DNA from: Leisingera sp. ANG-M1
GTDB taxonomy: Bacteria > Pseudomonadota > Alphaproteobacteria > Rhodobacterales > Rhodobacteraceae
NCBI RefSeq assembly: GCF_000813745.1
Contig: NZ_JWLC01000033.1
Location: forward strand, 1-37,413
DNA length: 37,413 nucleotides
Direction of reading: 5' to 3'
The notes beneath the pieces are model-generated. The model was not told the DNA's origin, made no database searches, and saw only the letters and a list, made by a program, of their open reading frames with translations. This document shows, piece by piece, positions 23,497 through 30,885 of this stretch; positions within the stretch are counted from its first letter, which is position 1; each line of letters starts with the position of its first letter. The position numbers and the translations under genes were made by a program.

Positions 23497-24600
23497 TTAA
23501 TCGATCACAGCTGCGGGAGCGCCGAGTTCCTCGCGGTCCGGCCGCACGCCGAGGCCAGGGCCTTCGGGCGGCGCGATGCGGCCATTGCGGCGCTCGGGCC
23601 CGGCCGGGTCCAGCCGTGGACTGGCATAAGAGGAAAGGTCGCAGACGTTCATCACGCTGAGGGGCTCTGTCGATGCGCCCAAGTGCAGCAGCGCCGCAGT
23701 GGTGATGTCAGAGCCCCAGGTGTCCTCGATGCACATTTTGGCGCCCAGATGCAGGCACAGGTCGCGGGCCCGGCGCGAGGCGGACAGCCCGCCGAATTTC
23801 GAGAGCTTAATGGCCACAGCATCCATCACACCTGCGGCATGGCCTGCCAGCAGCGATGCGGTGTCGTGGGCGTTTTCATCCATTTTCATAGGCAGCCCGC
23901 AGGCCGCGCGCACCCGGGCACAATCCTGGATGGTGGCGCATGGCTGCTCCAGCATGATGTCGAGATCGGCGACAGCCCGGCCAACCCGCGAAGCATCCAG
24001 CGAGGTGGCGCCGCAGTTCCAGTCGCCATAGACCAGCGGGCCTTCACCCACCGCTTCGCGCACCATCCGCAGCCGCGCTACATCGGCCTGCCAGTCGCGG
24101 TCGGCGCCAAGCTTCACCTGAAACTGGGTGATGCCGGTGGCCTGCGCCTCTTTGGCGATGCGGGCCATTTCCTCGGGCGCGACGCAGGTGATCGAGTGAT
24201 AGAGCGGCATATCCGCCTGCCGCTGCCCGCCCAGCAGCGCGTGCAGCGGCAGGTTCGCCGCCTGTGCGGTCAGGTCCCACAAAGCAATATCAATGGCGGA
24301 TTTCGCATAAGGGTGCCCCTGCAGCCAGGCGTCAAGCCTGGCCATCACCGCCTCCGGCCCCACCGGATCGGCACCCAGCAGCACCGGCGCCATCTCCTCA
24401 ACCGCCGGCACCACGCCGCGGGCATAGGCGGGCAGGTAATGCGGGATCGGGCAGACCTCGCCCCAGCCGGTTTGGCCGGTATCGGTGTCCAGCGCCAGCA
24501 CCACGCTTTCGACCGTGTCGCAGGTCTTGCCCTCGGCCATGTAATAGGCGGTGTGGCTGGTCAGCGGCACATGCCACAGGGAAATACGGGTGATCTTCAT
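23497..24600 (-). CDS. Mandelate racemase/muconate lactonizing enzyme family protein (paralogue 1)
   Basis: Enolase-superfamily enzyme, 367 aa. The N-terminal capping domain (about 1-120, MKITRISLWHVPL) precedes a TIM barrel. Catalytic Lys163 (FQVKLG) and Lys265 (AIKLSKFGG), and metal ligands Asp193 (YGDWNCG), Glu218 (LEQPC) and Asp241 (MDENAHD), are all present. This is the MLE-subgroup arrangement used for 1,1-proton transfer (racemases and epimerases), including hydroxyproline betaine 2-epimerase, dipeptide epimerases and N-succinylamino acid racemase. The Rieske, DMGDH and hydroxylase neighbours make a betaine epimerase a reasonable guess. Its ATG overlaps the stop of the upstream dioxygenase gene (ATGA), with GAGGA 6 nt before. 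Confidence 0.9.
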   Translation of the reverse strand: MKITRISLWHVPLTSHTAYYMAEGKTCDTVESVVLALDTDTGQTGWGEVCPIPHYLPAYARGVVPAVEEMAPVLLGADPVGPEAVMARLDAWLQGHPYAKSAIDIALWDLTAQAANLPLHALLGGQRQADMPLYHSITCVAPEEMARIAKEAQATGITQFQVKLGADRDWQADVARLRMVREAVGEGPLVYGDWNCGATSLDASRVGRAVADLDIMLEQPCATIQDCARVRAACGLPMKMDENAHDTASLLAGHAAGVMDAVAIKLSKFGGLSASRRARDLCLHLGAKMCIEDTWGSDITTAALLHLGASTEPLSVMNVCDLSSYASPRLDPAGPERRNGRIAPPEGPGLGVRPDREELGAPAAVID

Positions 24601-25826
24601 GTGATGTCCTCAGGCAAGGGAAGGCGGATCTGGGTCAGCAGGCCGGAGTCCTGTTCCACTTCCGCTTCATCAGTATGGCCCAGCTCCAGCGCCAGGCATT
24701 GCAAGGAGTTGTTGAATTCGTCGCGGTCGACCGACAGCTGCTGCAGCCAGCGCTCGCCCGCGGATTTGTCGAAGGAGCGGCGGGTGTGCAGCACCCGGTG
24801 GTTGTCGAAGATGGCGCATTGGCCGGGCTGCAGCACTGCCTCGAACGCGTGGGAATAGTCGTAGACCTCGCGCTGGAACGACCCGAGCGCGCGGTAGACC
24901 GGCTCAATCAGATCAATGGGCAGGTCCAGGGGCGGCAGCACCCGGTCCGACATCGACACCCCGCGCACAACGCCATCGTCATCCACGGTGATGGTTCTGG
25001 TGCGCGAGCGGAAACGCTCCTGCGCGTTGCGGGTTGCGGCAGACAGGACTGGGATGCGGGTCAGAATGTCGAAGGACTGCGGATCGCGTTTGCGCAGCCG
25101 TTCGGCCGCCGCCACCCCGTCAATATAGAGAGACGCCCCGCGGCCGGCGGCATCCGGCTTCAGGCAATGGAAGAAGCTGATGCCGGGGACGTTGTCCCGG
25201 TAATCCTCGTCAATATGCGGTGCCTGGGCGTTGGCGGCAGTGGCGCCGATGCCCTCGCCGGCACCGGTCTGATCCGCGGGTTTCGAGCGCACATCGAACA
25301 GCTCGCCGAAATGAGTGCGGCGGATGGGGCCGAACCAGGGCGCAATCTGCGGCAGCGTGCCTGGTGCATCGCCCAAGCCCTCCAGCAGCACAATCCCGCA
25401 GTCGCGCAGGTGCAGGAAAATCTCGAACCGCTGGGCCGGGTCCTGCATGGCCTCCGCCGGGAACCAGCGGAAACTGTCAGCCTCGGCCCTGCTCCAGGGC
25501 TTCGGCAGCCGCCGCCGCTTGGCGCGGGCGGTCTCCGAAAGGCAGGCGCGGCGCAGCTCCGCCAGCTGATGCCGGGTCTGGCGGCCGTCGTGCTGCCAGT
25601 TGAGAACCAGCGCGCCGCCGTCCAGTTCCGCACTGGCCAGTACCGAAATCTCCGGCGGCTCGATGATCAGGCAGTCCGCATCCGGCTCCTGCTCCGGCCG
25701 GCCGGTGGCCGGGTGGAACAGGTAGTGGCGCAGCCAGATGTAGGGAAAGGCGCTGGTATGGCCGTCCGGCCAATGCACATGCAGCAGCCGGGTTTCATTG
25801 TCGAAAGAAACGTCCTTGCAGTCCAT
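24597..25826 (-). CDS. Gamma-butyrobetaine dioxygenase-like 2-oxoglutarate/Fe(II) oxygenase
   Basis: 409 aa with the two-domain layout of gamma-butyrobetaine hydroxylase/TauD-type enzymes: an N-terminal DUF971-like domain (about 1-90, VHWPDGHTSAFPYIWLRH) and a C-terminal jelly-roll oxygenase. Fe(II) ligands are seen as His204 and Asp206 (APHIDEDY) and His347 (DNHRVLHTRRSF), with Arg349/350 available for 2-oxoglutarate. The Cys cluster that binds zinc after WLRD in classical members (CxCxxC) is absent; the corresponding stretch reads WLRHYLFHPATG. The likely role is O2-dependent hydroxylation of a quaternary amine, carnitine-like or betaine-like. It overlaps both neighbours (1 bp and 4 bp), so it belongs to the enolase/cupin operon. 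Confidence 0.9.
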   Translation of the reverse strand: MDCKDVSFDNETRLLHVHWPDGHTSAFPYIWLRHYLFHPATGRPEQEPDADCLIIEPPEISVLASAELDGGALVLNWQHDGRQTRHQLAELRRACLSETARAKRRRLPKPWSRAEADSFRWFPAEAMQDPAQRFEIFLHLRDCGIVLLEGLGDAPGTLPQIAPWFGPIRRTHFGELFDVRSKPADQTGAGEGIGATAANAQAPHIDEDYRDNVPGISFFHCLKPDAAGRGASLYIDGVAAAERLRKRDPQSFDILTRIPVLSAATRNAQERFRSRTRTITVDDDGVVRGVSMSDRVLPPLDLPIDLIEPVYRALGSFQREVYDYSHAFEAVLQPGQCAIFDNHRVLHTRRSFDKSAGERWLQQLSVDRDEFNNSLQCLALELGHTDEAEVEQDSGLLTQIRLPLPEDIT

Positions 25827-26464
25827 CAGGTCTTCTCCTTCTGTCCCAAGTCGGATTTCTTCAGCAAGTCCTCGCCGCGCCAGAAGGCCGCTGCCAGCAG
25901 CGGGCCGGGCACCATGCCGATGGCGTGCTTCTGGTGCGGCGCGTGGTGGATGGTGTCTCCAGGCCCGGCATCGTGCGCCGGGCGGCCCTCGGAATGGAAC
26001 CGGGCCTGGCCTGCGAGGATCAGATAGGTCTCCTCGGGCGCATGCGAATGTTCATCGTAGTGCTGGCCTGCGCCCCAGTAGCCGATGGACAGCCGCATTT
26101 CGCTGCTTTGGTACAGGCCTTCGGGAGAGATCAGATTGACCCAGCCGTAATTGTCCAGCCACTCGCGGGAGAAGCCATCCGCCTCGGTGTAAGTCTGCTG
26201 CCAGCGCAGATTGGGTATTGCACGTAAAAGTGCCTCAACAACCGGTAGTGTGCTTGCCGAAACAAGAGGCTCGCGACCGCCCGGGCGGGCGCGAGCCGGG
26301 CCACATTGTGACCCGGCACGAAAACTGCTGATGTTATCGCAAACAGGCAAGCGGAGCGGCTCGACATCCAGCAGCGGCAACTCCTGCATCCGCGCAGCAA
26401 ACCAGCCCAGACCTTCGGTCCGGGCGGCCAGTCGTGTCAGTTCCCGGAGCAGCCTTTCGGGCAT
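25826..26464 (-). CDS. DddQ-like cupin (dimethylsulfoniopropionate lyase family), copy 1
   Basis: 212-aa single-cupin protein of the DMSP lyase DddQ family. The C-terminal cupin carries IGYWGAGQHYDEHSHAPEETY (given in part: residues about 127-147) with metal ligands His139/His141, Glu145, active-site-type Tyr147 and the second-motif His180. These match the His-Glu-Tyr-His set of DddQ. The N-terminal half is divergent and includes an Arg/Gly/Pro-rich piece (residues 49-65) encoded by two adjacent DNA palindromes. An ATG at 26488 exists, but GGAGG lies 8 nt before the ATG at 26464, 4 bp after the upstream stop, so 26464 is chosen. Whether it cleaves DMSP or acts on another onium compound is open. 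Confidence 0.85.
   Translation of the reverse strand: MPERLLRELTRLAARTEGLGWFAARMQELPLLDVEPLRLPVCDNISSFRAGSQCGPARARPGGREPLVSASTLPVVEALLRAIPNLRWQQTYTEADGFSREWLDNYGWVNLISPEGLYQSSEMRLSIGYWGAGQHYDEHSHAPEETYLILAGQARFHSEGRPAHDAGPGDTIHHAPHQKHAIGMVPGPLLAAAFWRGEDLLKKSDLGQKEKT
26268..26317. repeat. Two adjacent palindromes inside the DddQ-like copy 1 coding region
   Basis: 26268-26297 is a near-perfect 30-bp palindrome: arms GGCTCGCG and CGCGAGCC, inner arms CCGCCC and GGGCGG, and one mismatched pair (A at 26276, G at 26289). Directly beside it, 26295-26317 is a second: GCCGGG and CCCGGC outside CACA-T-TGTG. Together they encode residues about 49-65 of the protein. The inner core resembles the intergenic palindrome at 15511-15526, so a mobile or REP-like palindrome retained in frame is possible. 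Confidence 0.6.
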
Positions 26465-26468
26465 CGCT

Positions 26469-27578
26469 TCAGCCTCCGTAAACCGCAACCGGATCTCCCA
26501 GCGCGCCCTCTTCAGGGGTCACACCAATGCCGGGCAGGGAGGGCGGCACCGCGACGCCTGCTTCATTGCGGGCGCCCTGGCCGGGGACCGGGTCCACATC
26601 CAGATGATAATGGCAGAGCCAGCTCGCCAGCCGGTTCGCTTCCGGCGTCGCAGCCGCCAGATGGATCGCGGCCGTATCTGCCAGCGCCGAGCCGCCTAGG
26701 TCCTCGATATGCATCTGCCAGCCCACAGAGACACCAAAGTCGCGGATTTGCCGCGCGCGTGTCAGCCCGCCGACGCGGTTGGGCTTCACCTTCACGCCCT
26801 CGCAAGCGCTGCGCCTCCAGGCCTCCAAGTGGTCGCCGAACGTATGCATGCATTCATCCAGCATGATCGGGTTGGACACCCGGGCGGCCACATGGGCGCA
26901 TTGGTCCAGCGTCTCGCAGGGCTGCTCTACCCAGTCACGTGCCTTGACCGAGTTCAGAACCTCTACCGCCACACCGGGCTGCCAGGCACGGTTCACGTCA
27001 AAGGTCACCTTGTGGCCCTTGGGCAGTCCTTCCGAGATCGCCTCAATCCGGTCGATGTCGAGGCCGATGTCGGTGCCGCCCACCTTGGCCGAATGCACAG
27101 TGTAGCCCTTCTGCGCAGCCCGTCCGATCAGGGCCAACATCTCCTCCGGGGTGCCGGTGGAGATCGACGAGTTAACCAGCACCGGCGCCGCCTCCGCCCC
27201 GCCCAGGAGCTGCCACAGCGGCAGGCCCGAGGCTTTGCCGAGAATATCCCAGCAGGCCATGTCGATCGGTGATTTCACGTACGGATGCCCCGGAAGCTGC
27301 ACATCCATCACCCGGTTCACATGATCCAGGCTGCGGGGGTCCAGTCCGATGAGGGCAAGTGCAAGTGTTTCAATGCCGGCCCGGATCCCAGGCCCATGCG
27401 CAGGCAGGTAAGTATGCCCCCAGGGACAGCCCTCACCCCAGCCCGAGAGACCCTCATCGGTGTCGATGCGCACAAATGTGCTGTCGAGCTTCTCGAACTT
27501 CAGCCGTCCGCCCGACAGGTAGTAAGGCTCGGTCAGCGGCATATCGAGCTGGTAGACGGTGATCCGGGTGATCTTCAT
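26469..27578 (-). CDS. Mandelate racemase/muconate lactonizing enzyme family protein (paralogue 2)
   Basis: 369 aa, same enolase-superfamily architecture as the genes at 23497 and 27950. Catalytic Lys165 (SAKVGG) and Lys265 (VKVKPNRVGG), and metal ligands Asp194 (FDVNRAW), Glu218 (VEQPC) and Asp241 (LDECMH), are present. Differences from paralogue 1 in the substrate-facing loops (WGEGCPWGHTYLPAHG; RAWQPGV instead of WNCGATS) suggest a different substrate or stereochemistry. Acid-sugar dehydratase activity is less likely because the two-lysine MLE arrangement is intact. It begins inside the stop of the small cupin gene (ATGA) and is followed 4 bp later by DddQ-like copy 1, forming an enolase-cupin pair. 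Confidence 0.9.
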   Translation of the reverse strand: MKITRITVYQLDMPLTEPYYLSGGRLKFEKLDSTFVRIDTDEGLSGWGEGCPWGHTYLPAHGPGIRAGIETLALALIGLDPRSLDHVNRVMDVQLPGHPYVKSPIDMACWDILGKASGLPLWQLLGGAEAAPVLVNSSISTGTPEEMLALIGRAAQKGYTVHSAKVGGTDIGLDIDRIEAISEGLPKGHKVTFDVNRAWQPGVAVEVLNSVKARDWVEQPCETLDQCAHVAARVSNPIMLDECMHTFGDHLEAWRRSACEGVKVKPNRVGGLTRARQIRDFGVSVGWQMHIEDLGGSALADTAAIHLAAATPEANRLASWLCHYHLDVDPVPGQGARNEAGVAVPPSLPGIGVTPEEGALGDPVAVYGG

Positions 27579-27859
27579 TTCAGTTCCACTTCCACAAAAC
27601 TCATTGGGGCGCTGCCTGCGTTGATGACATTATGCTCGACGCCTTCGTCGCGGCGGTAGGCTGTCCCCGCGGGGACAGTGACTTCTTTTGCTTCGCCTCC
27701 CGGCATCTCCAGCCGCATGTGGCAATCGGTGACGGCGGTGATCACGTAGTCCATCGCATGTGTGTGCCAGCCGGTTTCGGCACCGGGGGCAAAGTCGAAG
27801 CGGGTCACGCGGACGCGGTCGTCGTCGATCATCTGGGTGGCTTGGGCTGCGATGGGCAT
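27575..27859 (-). CDS. Small single-domain cupin protein
   Basis: 94-aa cupin_2 protein. Motif 1 is GAETGWHTHAMDYVITAV (His32, His34 and Tyr38 region) and motif 2 is GTAYRRDEGVEHNVINAG with His75, so the usual metal-binding His residues are retained, although the motif 1 Glu is not evident. Proteins of this size next to catabolic genes (for example the BauB-like proteins of beta-alanine/amine pathways) have no firmly known reaction. AGGAG lies 7 nt before the ATG, and the stop overlaps the start of the downstream enolase-superfamily gene. A role as an accessory isomerase or metal-dependent hydrolase is possible but unsupported. Confidence 0.85.
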   Translation of the reverse strand: MPIAAQATQMIDDDRVRVTRFDFAPGAETGWHTHAMDYVITAVTDCHMRLEMPGGEAKEVTVPAGTAYRRDEGVEHNVINAGSAPMSFVEVELK

Positions 27860-27949
27860 GGCAATTCTCCTGATTGAATACCTATCCAGCCTAGGCCCGC
27901 CTGCGGCTGAGGCCGCGAGCCAGACGGGGCAAGGGGATCAGGCCAGTCA

Positions 27950-29059
27950 TCAGGCTTCACCGAACGACGCCACCGGCGCGCCGAGGCTTTCGAAGTCCGG
28001 GGTGACCCCCAGCCCAGGTGCGTCCGGAGCGTAGAGCTTGCCGTTTTCCGCGCGCGGGCCGCCGATGCCGGTGGAGCGGGTGTTGTAGTTCATCAGATCG
28101 GTGGTGTTGTGCAGGTAGTCCTCCGGTGTCGTCGCTGCGAAATGCGCAAGCGTGGCGCTGCAGATCTCGCCGCCCCAGGTGTCCTCGGCCACCACCGGCA
28201 GGCGGTTTTCGACCAAGTAATCGCGCACCCGGCGGGCCTTGGAGATGCCGCCGAGGTTGGAGATCTTGAGGCAGACCAGATCGGCGCCGTGATCGGCGAC
28301 GATGCGCTGGGCCGCCTGCATGCCGGTCACGCATTCGTCGAGTTTCATTGGCAGGTCGGTGCGCATCCGCACCTGCTGGCATTCCTCGTAAGTCCGGCAA
28401 GGCTGTTCCAGGATGTAGTCCAGATCCTTGGTCGCCCGGGCCACCCGCAGCGCGTTGTCGACCCGCCAGCCCTGATTGGCGTCGGCCATCGCCTTTTCGC
28501 CCGGTTTCAGCAGCGGCACGGTGGAGCGGATGCGCTCGATATCAGCCACCCAGTCGCCGCCCACCTTGACCTGGAACTGGCGGTAGCCCTGCGCCCGGTA
28601 GCCGTCCATTTCGGCGATCGTCTCTTCGGTGCCCTTTTGCGGCGCCACCCGGTACATCGGCGCGCCGTCGGTCAGCTTGCCGCCCCAGAGGCGCCACAGT
28701 GGCGCGTCCAGCGATTGTCCCAGAATGTCCCAGCAGGCGGCGTCAAACGGGCCTTTAGCATAGCCGTGGCCTTGCACCAGATGGTCCATGATCCGTTCGA
28801 TCCGGGCCACGTCGCGCGGGTCCTCGCCAATGAGGGCAGGCGCCACCAGGCGGGCGAGTGCGGGCACGCCCTCGGAATGGGCGACCATGTAGTTCTCACC
28901 GCAGGGGGTGAACTCGCCGCAGCCTTGCAGGCCTGCGTCGGTGTCGATCACCACGACCGAGGCGGTGGCGGTTTCAATCGCGTTGCCTACGCCCCAGACA
29001 TAGGCGCCGCCCACATACGGAAGGCCGGTTTGGAAGACGCGGATACGGGTGATTTTCAT
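27950..29059 (-). CDS. Mandelate racemase/muconate lactonizing enzyme family protein (paralogue 3)
   Basis: 369 aa counted from the ATG at 29059 (MKITRIRVFQ), preferred over an upstream in-frame start at 29101 because its N-terminus aligns with the two paralogues and GGAG lies about 8 nt before it. Catalytic Lys165 (FQVKVGG) and Lys265 (CLKISNLGG), and ligands Asp193 (ADANQGW), Glu218 (LEQPC) and Asp241 (LDECVT), are intact. Its loops differ again (GEFTPCGENYMVAHSEG). It follows DddQ-like copy 2 by 16 bp, repeating the cupin/enolase pairing seen at 25826-27578 but in the other gene order. A racemase or epimerase of a betaine or N-methyl amino acid is the favoured, unproven role. Confidence 0.9.
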   Translation of the reverse strand: MKITRIRVFQTGLPYVGGAYVWGVGNAIETATASVVVIDTDAGLQGCGEFTPCGENYMVAHSEGVPALARLVAPALIGEDPRDVARIERIMDHLVQGHGYAKGPFDAACWDILGQSLDAPLWRLWGGKLTDGAPMYRVAPQKGTEETIAEMDGYRAQGYRQFQVKVGGDWVADIERIRSTVPLLKPGEKAMADANQGWRVDNALRVARATKDLDYILEQPCRTYEECQQVRMRTDLPMKLDECVTGMQAAQRIVADHGADLVCLKISNLGGISKARRVRDYLVENRLPVVAEDTWGGEICSATLAHFAATTPEDYLHNTTDLMNYNTRSTGIGGPRAENGKLYAPDAPGLGVTPDFESLGAPVASFGEA

Positions 29060-29075
29060 GAGGTGCGCTCCTGTC

Positions 29076-29684
29076 TCAGCCCGCGGACATGGCCGGGTCA
29101 TCCGCCAGCCCCTCGCCGCGCCAGAAGACGAAGCAGAGGATCGGATGCTCGTTGGTGATCATCGCATGGGGCTGGTTTGCCCCGTGCATCTTGGTGTCGC
29201 CCGGCACCAGGCGGCGGACTTCCTCGCCCTTGGCCATGAAATCGGCGCTGCCGGAGAGTATGGTGTAGAGTTCTTCGGGTGCGTGTTCATGCCAAGGGTA
29301 GTTGAGGTTTGGCCCCCAGTAGCCGATGGTCATCCGGGTCTGGAGAGAGTGGAAATGGCCGGTGGGGCCGACCAGTTCGAACCAGCCGAAGCGCTGCAGG
29401 AAATCATGCCCGACCTCCTCCTCGGTATAGGTGAGGCGCCATTCCGCGTGCGGTGCCAAGGCCATGATTGCCTGCTGCAGGGCGCGGACTTCGGCCTCTG
29501 CCGGGATGTCCTCGGCGGCAAAGCCGGGGTCTGATTGCACCAAGGCGGCGCCGGGGATCTGGTGGCCTTCGCGTCCGGCCCAGGTGATGTCATCTGGCCA
29601 GGGCTGAAACTCTGCCACGGCGGGCAGGGCGGCGTGATAGGCTTTGGCGGCTGCCAGCGCCTGATCGAAAAACTCTTTGCTCAT
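29076..29684 (-). CDS. DddQ-like cupin (dimethylsulfoniopropionate lyase family), copy 2
   Basis: 202 aa, close to the usual length of DddQ. N-terminal helical region FQPWPDDITWAGREGHQIPG (about 26-45) and the cupin segment IGYWGPNLNYPWHEHAPEEL (120-139) with Tyr140 are both typical. Ligand/active-site set His132/His134, Glu138, Tyr140 and His173 (ANQPHAM) is complete. It is more canonical than copy 1, with which it shares the YTE...GW...GYWG...HxHAPEExY framework. DddQ cleaves DMSP to dimethylsulfide and acrylate; adjacency to epimerase, demethylase and hydroxylase genes leaves room for another substrate. The start overlaps the MDR oxidoreductase stop (ATGA). Confidence 0.87.
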   Translation of the reverse strand: MSKEFFDQALAAAKAYHAALPAVAEFQPWPDDITWAGREGHQIPGAALVQSDPGFAAEDIPAEAEVRALQQAIMALAPHAEWRLTYTEEEVGHDFLQRFGWFELVGPTGHFHSLQTRMTIGYWGPNLNYPWHEHAPEELYTILSGSADFMAKGEEVRRLVPGDTKMHGANQPHAMITNEHPILCFVFWRGEGLADDPAMSAG

Positions 29685-30778
29685 GGGGTTACCACAATGT
29701 TTCCGGTGTGCGTCTTTGCAATGAAAGCTTCCTGCGCCTGCGCCAGCTGTTCTAGCGGGAAAACGGCAGCCAGGAGCGGTTTCAGCGCACCGCTTTCGAT
29801 CATGCCCACCACCCGTTGCATGGTGCCGGGCGGGCAGATGGTGGCGCCAGTGAGCTGCAGGTCCTTGTAGACCAGCTGGCGCAGATCGAATTCGGCAAAC
29901 TGGCCGGCAATGCAGCCCGAGGTGGAATAGCGCCCGCCCTGGCGCAGCGCGTTGATCAGCGGCATGAAGGTGGTGGCGCCGACCACATCCAGCGCGATGT
30001 CCACCGGACCGCCAGCAGCTTCGCGGATGGCGGCCTCCAGATCAGGGGTGTTGCGGTCGATGACCGTCGCCGCGCCCAGGTCATAAAGCAGATCCGCCTT
30101 GTTGGATGAGGCCACCGCGATCACCCGGCAGCCGCGCAGGCGGCACAATTGAATGGCGGCTGAGCCGACGCCGCCGGAGGCGCCGGTGATCACCACCGTC
30201 TCACCCGGGCGCGGCGCGGTACGCTGCACCAGGTTTTCGGCAGTGGTATAGGCGCAGGGGAAGGTGGCGAGTTCCGCATCGCTCAGATCCGAAGTGATCC
30301 TGATGGCATTGGCGCTGCGGACTTTGGTGTATTCGGCAAAGCCGCCATCGCATTCAGAGCCGAAATAGGCGGAGTTCTCCGGGTTCTGCCAATCGCCATG
30401 GCCCAGCAGCCAGGGGTCGATCAGCACCCGCTCGCCGATCCGTGCCGGGTCGACGTCTGCGCCCACGGCAACAATGGTGCCCGCCACATCCGCTCCTTGG
30501 ATGCGGGGAAAGCTGAGCGCACCTGCGCCCCAGGAACTGTCCTGGTCGTCGGTGGTCTCAAAGCCGCTTTCGGCGCCGTCTCCCAGCACCTCGGCATTGG
30601 CCTTGGAATACCAGGCGGTCCGCGTGTTGATATCAGTGTTGTTGAGCCCGCAGGCTCCTACCCGCACCAGTACCTCACCCTTGTCCGGCTGCGGCGTTGC
30701 GGTGTCGCGGTAGTCGAGCTTGTCGAGGCCGCCGTGGCCGGTCAGCAGCACGGCTTTCATGGTTGCGGGCAGGGTCAT
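29681..30778 (-). CDS. Zinc-type/quinone-type alcohol dehydrogenase (MDR family) oxidoreductase
   Basis: 365-aa medium-chain reductase/dehydrogenase. Seen: GroES-like N-terminal domain (about 1-130, with VRVGACGLNNTDIN and FPRIQGADVAGTIVAVG), an unusual acidic insertion between them (about 60-85, GDGAESGFETTDDQDSSWG), and Rossmann motif ITGASGGVGSAAIQL (about 195-209). The Cys/His catalytic zinc set of true zinc ADHs is not obvious (GLNNTDIN in place of the Cys-His site), so a quinone reductase- or enoyl reductase-like NADPH enzyme is more likely. It lacks features that would mark it as AcuI. It follows the DMGDH-like gene after a 107-bp gap holding repeat copy C; an alternative ATG is at 30760. 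Confidence 0.88.
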   Translation of the reverse strand: MTLPATMKAVLLTGHGGLDKLDYRDTATPQPDKGEVLVRVGACGLNNTDINTRTAWYSKANAEVLGDGAESGFETTDDQDSSWGAGALSFPRIQGADVAGTIVAVGADVDPARIGERVLIDPWLLGHGDWQNPENSAYFGSECDGGFAEYTKVRSANAIRITSDLSDAELATFPCAYTTAENLVQRTAPRPGETVVITGASGGVGSAAIQLCRLRGCRVIAVASSNKADLLYDLGAATVIDRNTPDLEAAIREAAGGPVDIALDVVGATTFMPLINALRQGGRYSTSGCIAGQFAEFDLRQLVYKDLQLTGATICPPGTMQRVVGMIESGALKPLLAAVFPLEQLAQAQEAFIAKTHTGNIVVTP

Positions 30779-30803
30779 GTTGCGCGGGTGTCCTGTTGGT
30801 TAT

Positions 30804-30872
30804 TGGGGGAGGGGGGCGCTGCCCCCCGCCTTCGGCTCCCCCCGGAGTATTTCTGGCAAGATGAAAGGGGGG
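30804..30872 (+). repeat. Intergenic repeat copy C
   Basis: A hairpin GGGGGGC/GCCCCCC (30811-30817 with 30821-30827, 3-nt loop) is followed by CCCCCGGAGTATTTCTGG and CAAGATGAAAG. The tail is nearly identical to copies A and B. It fills the gap between the DMGDH-like gene and the MDR gene, oriented against their transcription. Confidence 0.7.
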
Positions 30873-30885
30873 AGCCGGGTTTTGC

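Noticed and set aside
29681..30778. AcuI acryloyl-CoA reductase completing a DMSP-to-propionate route
   Set aside because: It belongs to the same superfamily, but is longer (365 aa), with an acidic insertion not expected in AcuI, and no acrylate-CoA ligase or hydratase gene accompanies it.
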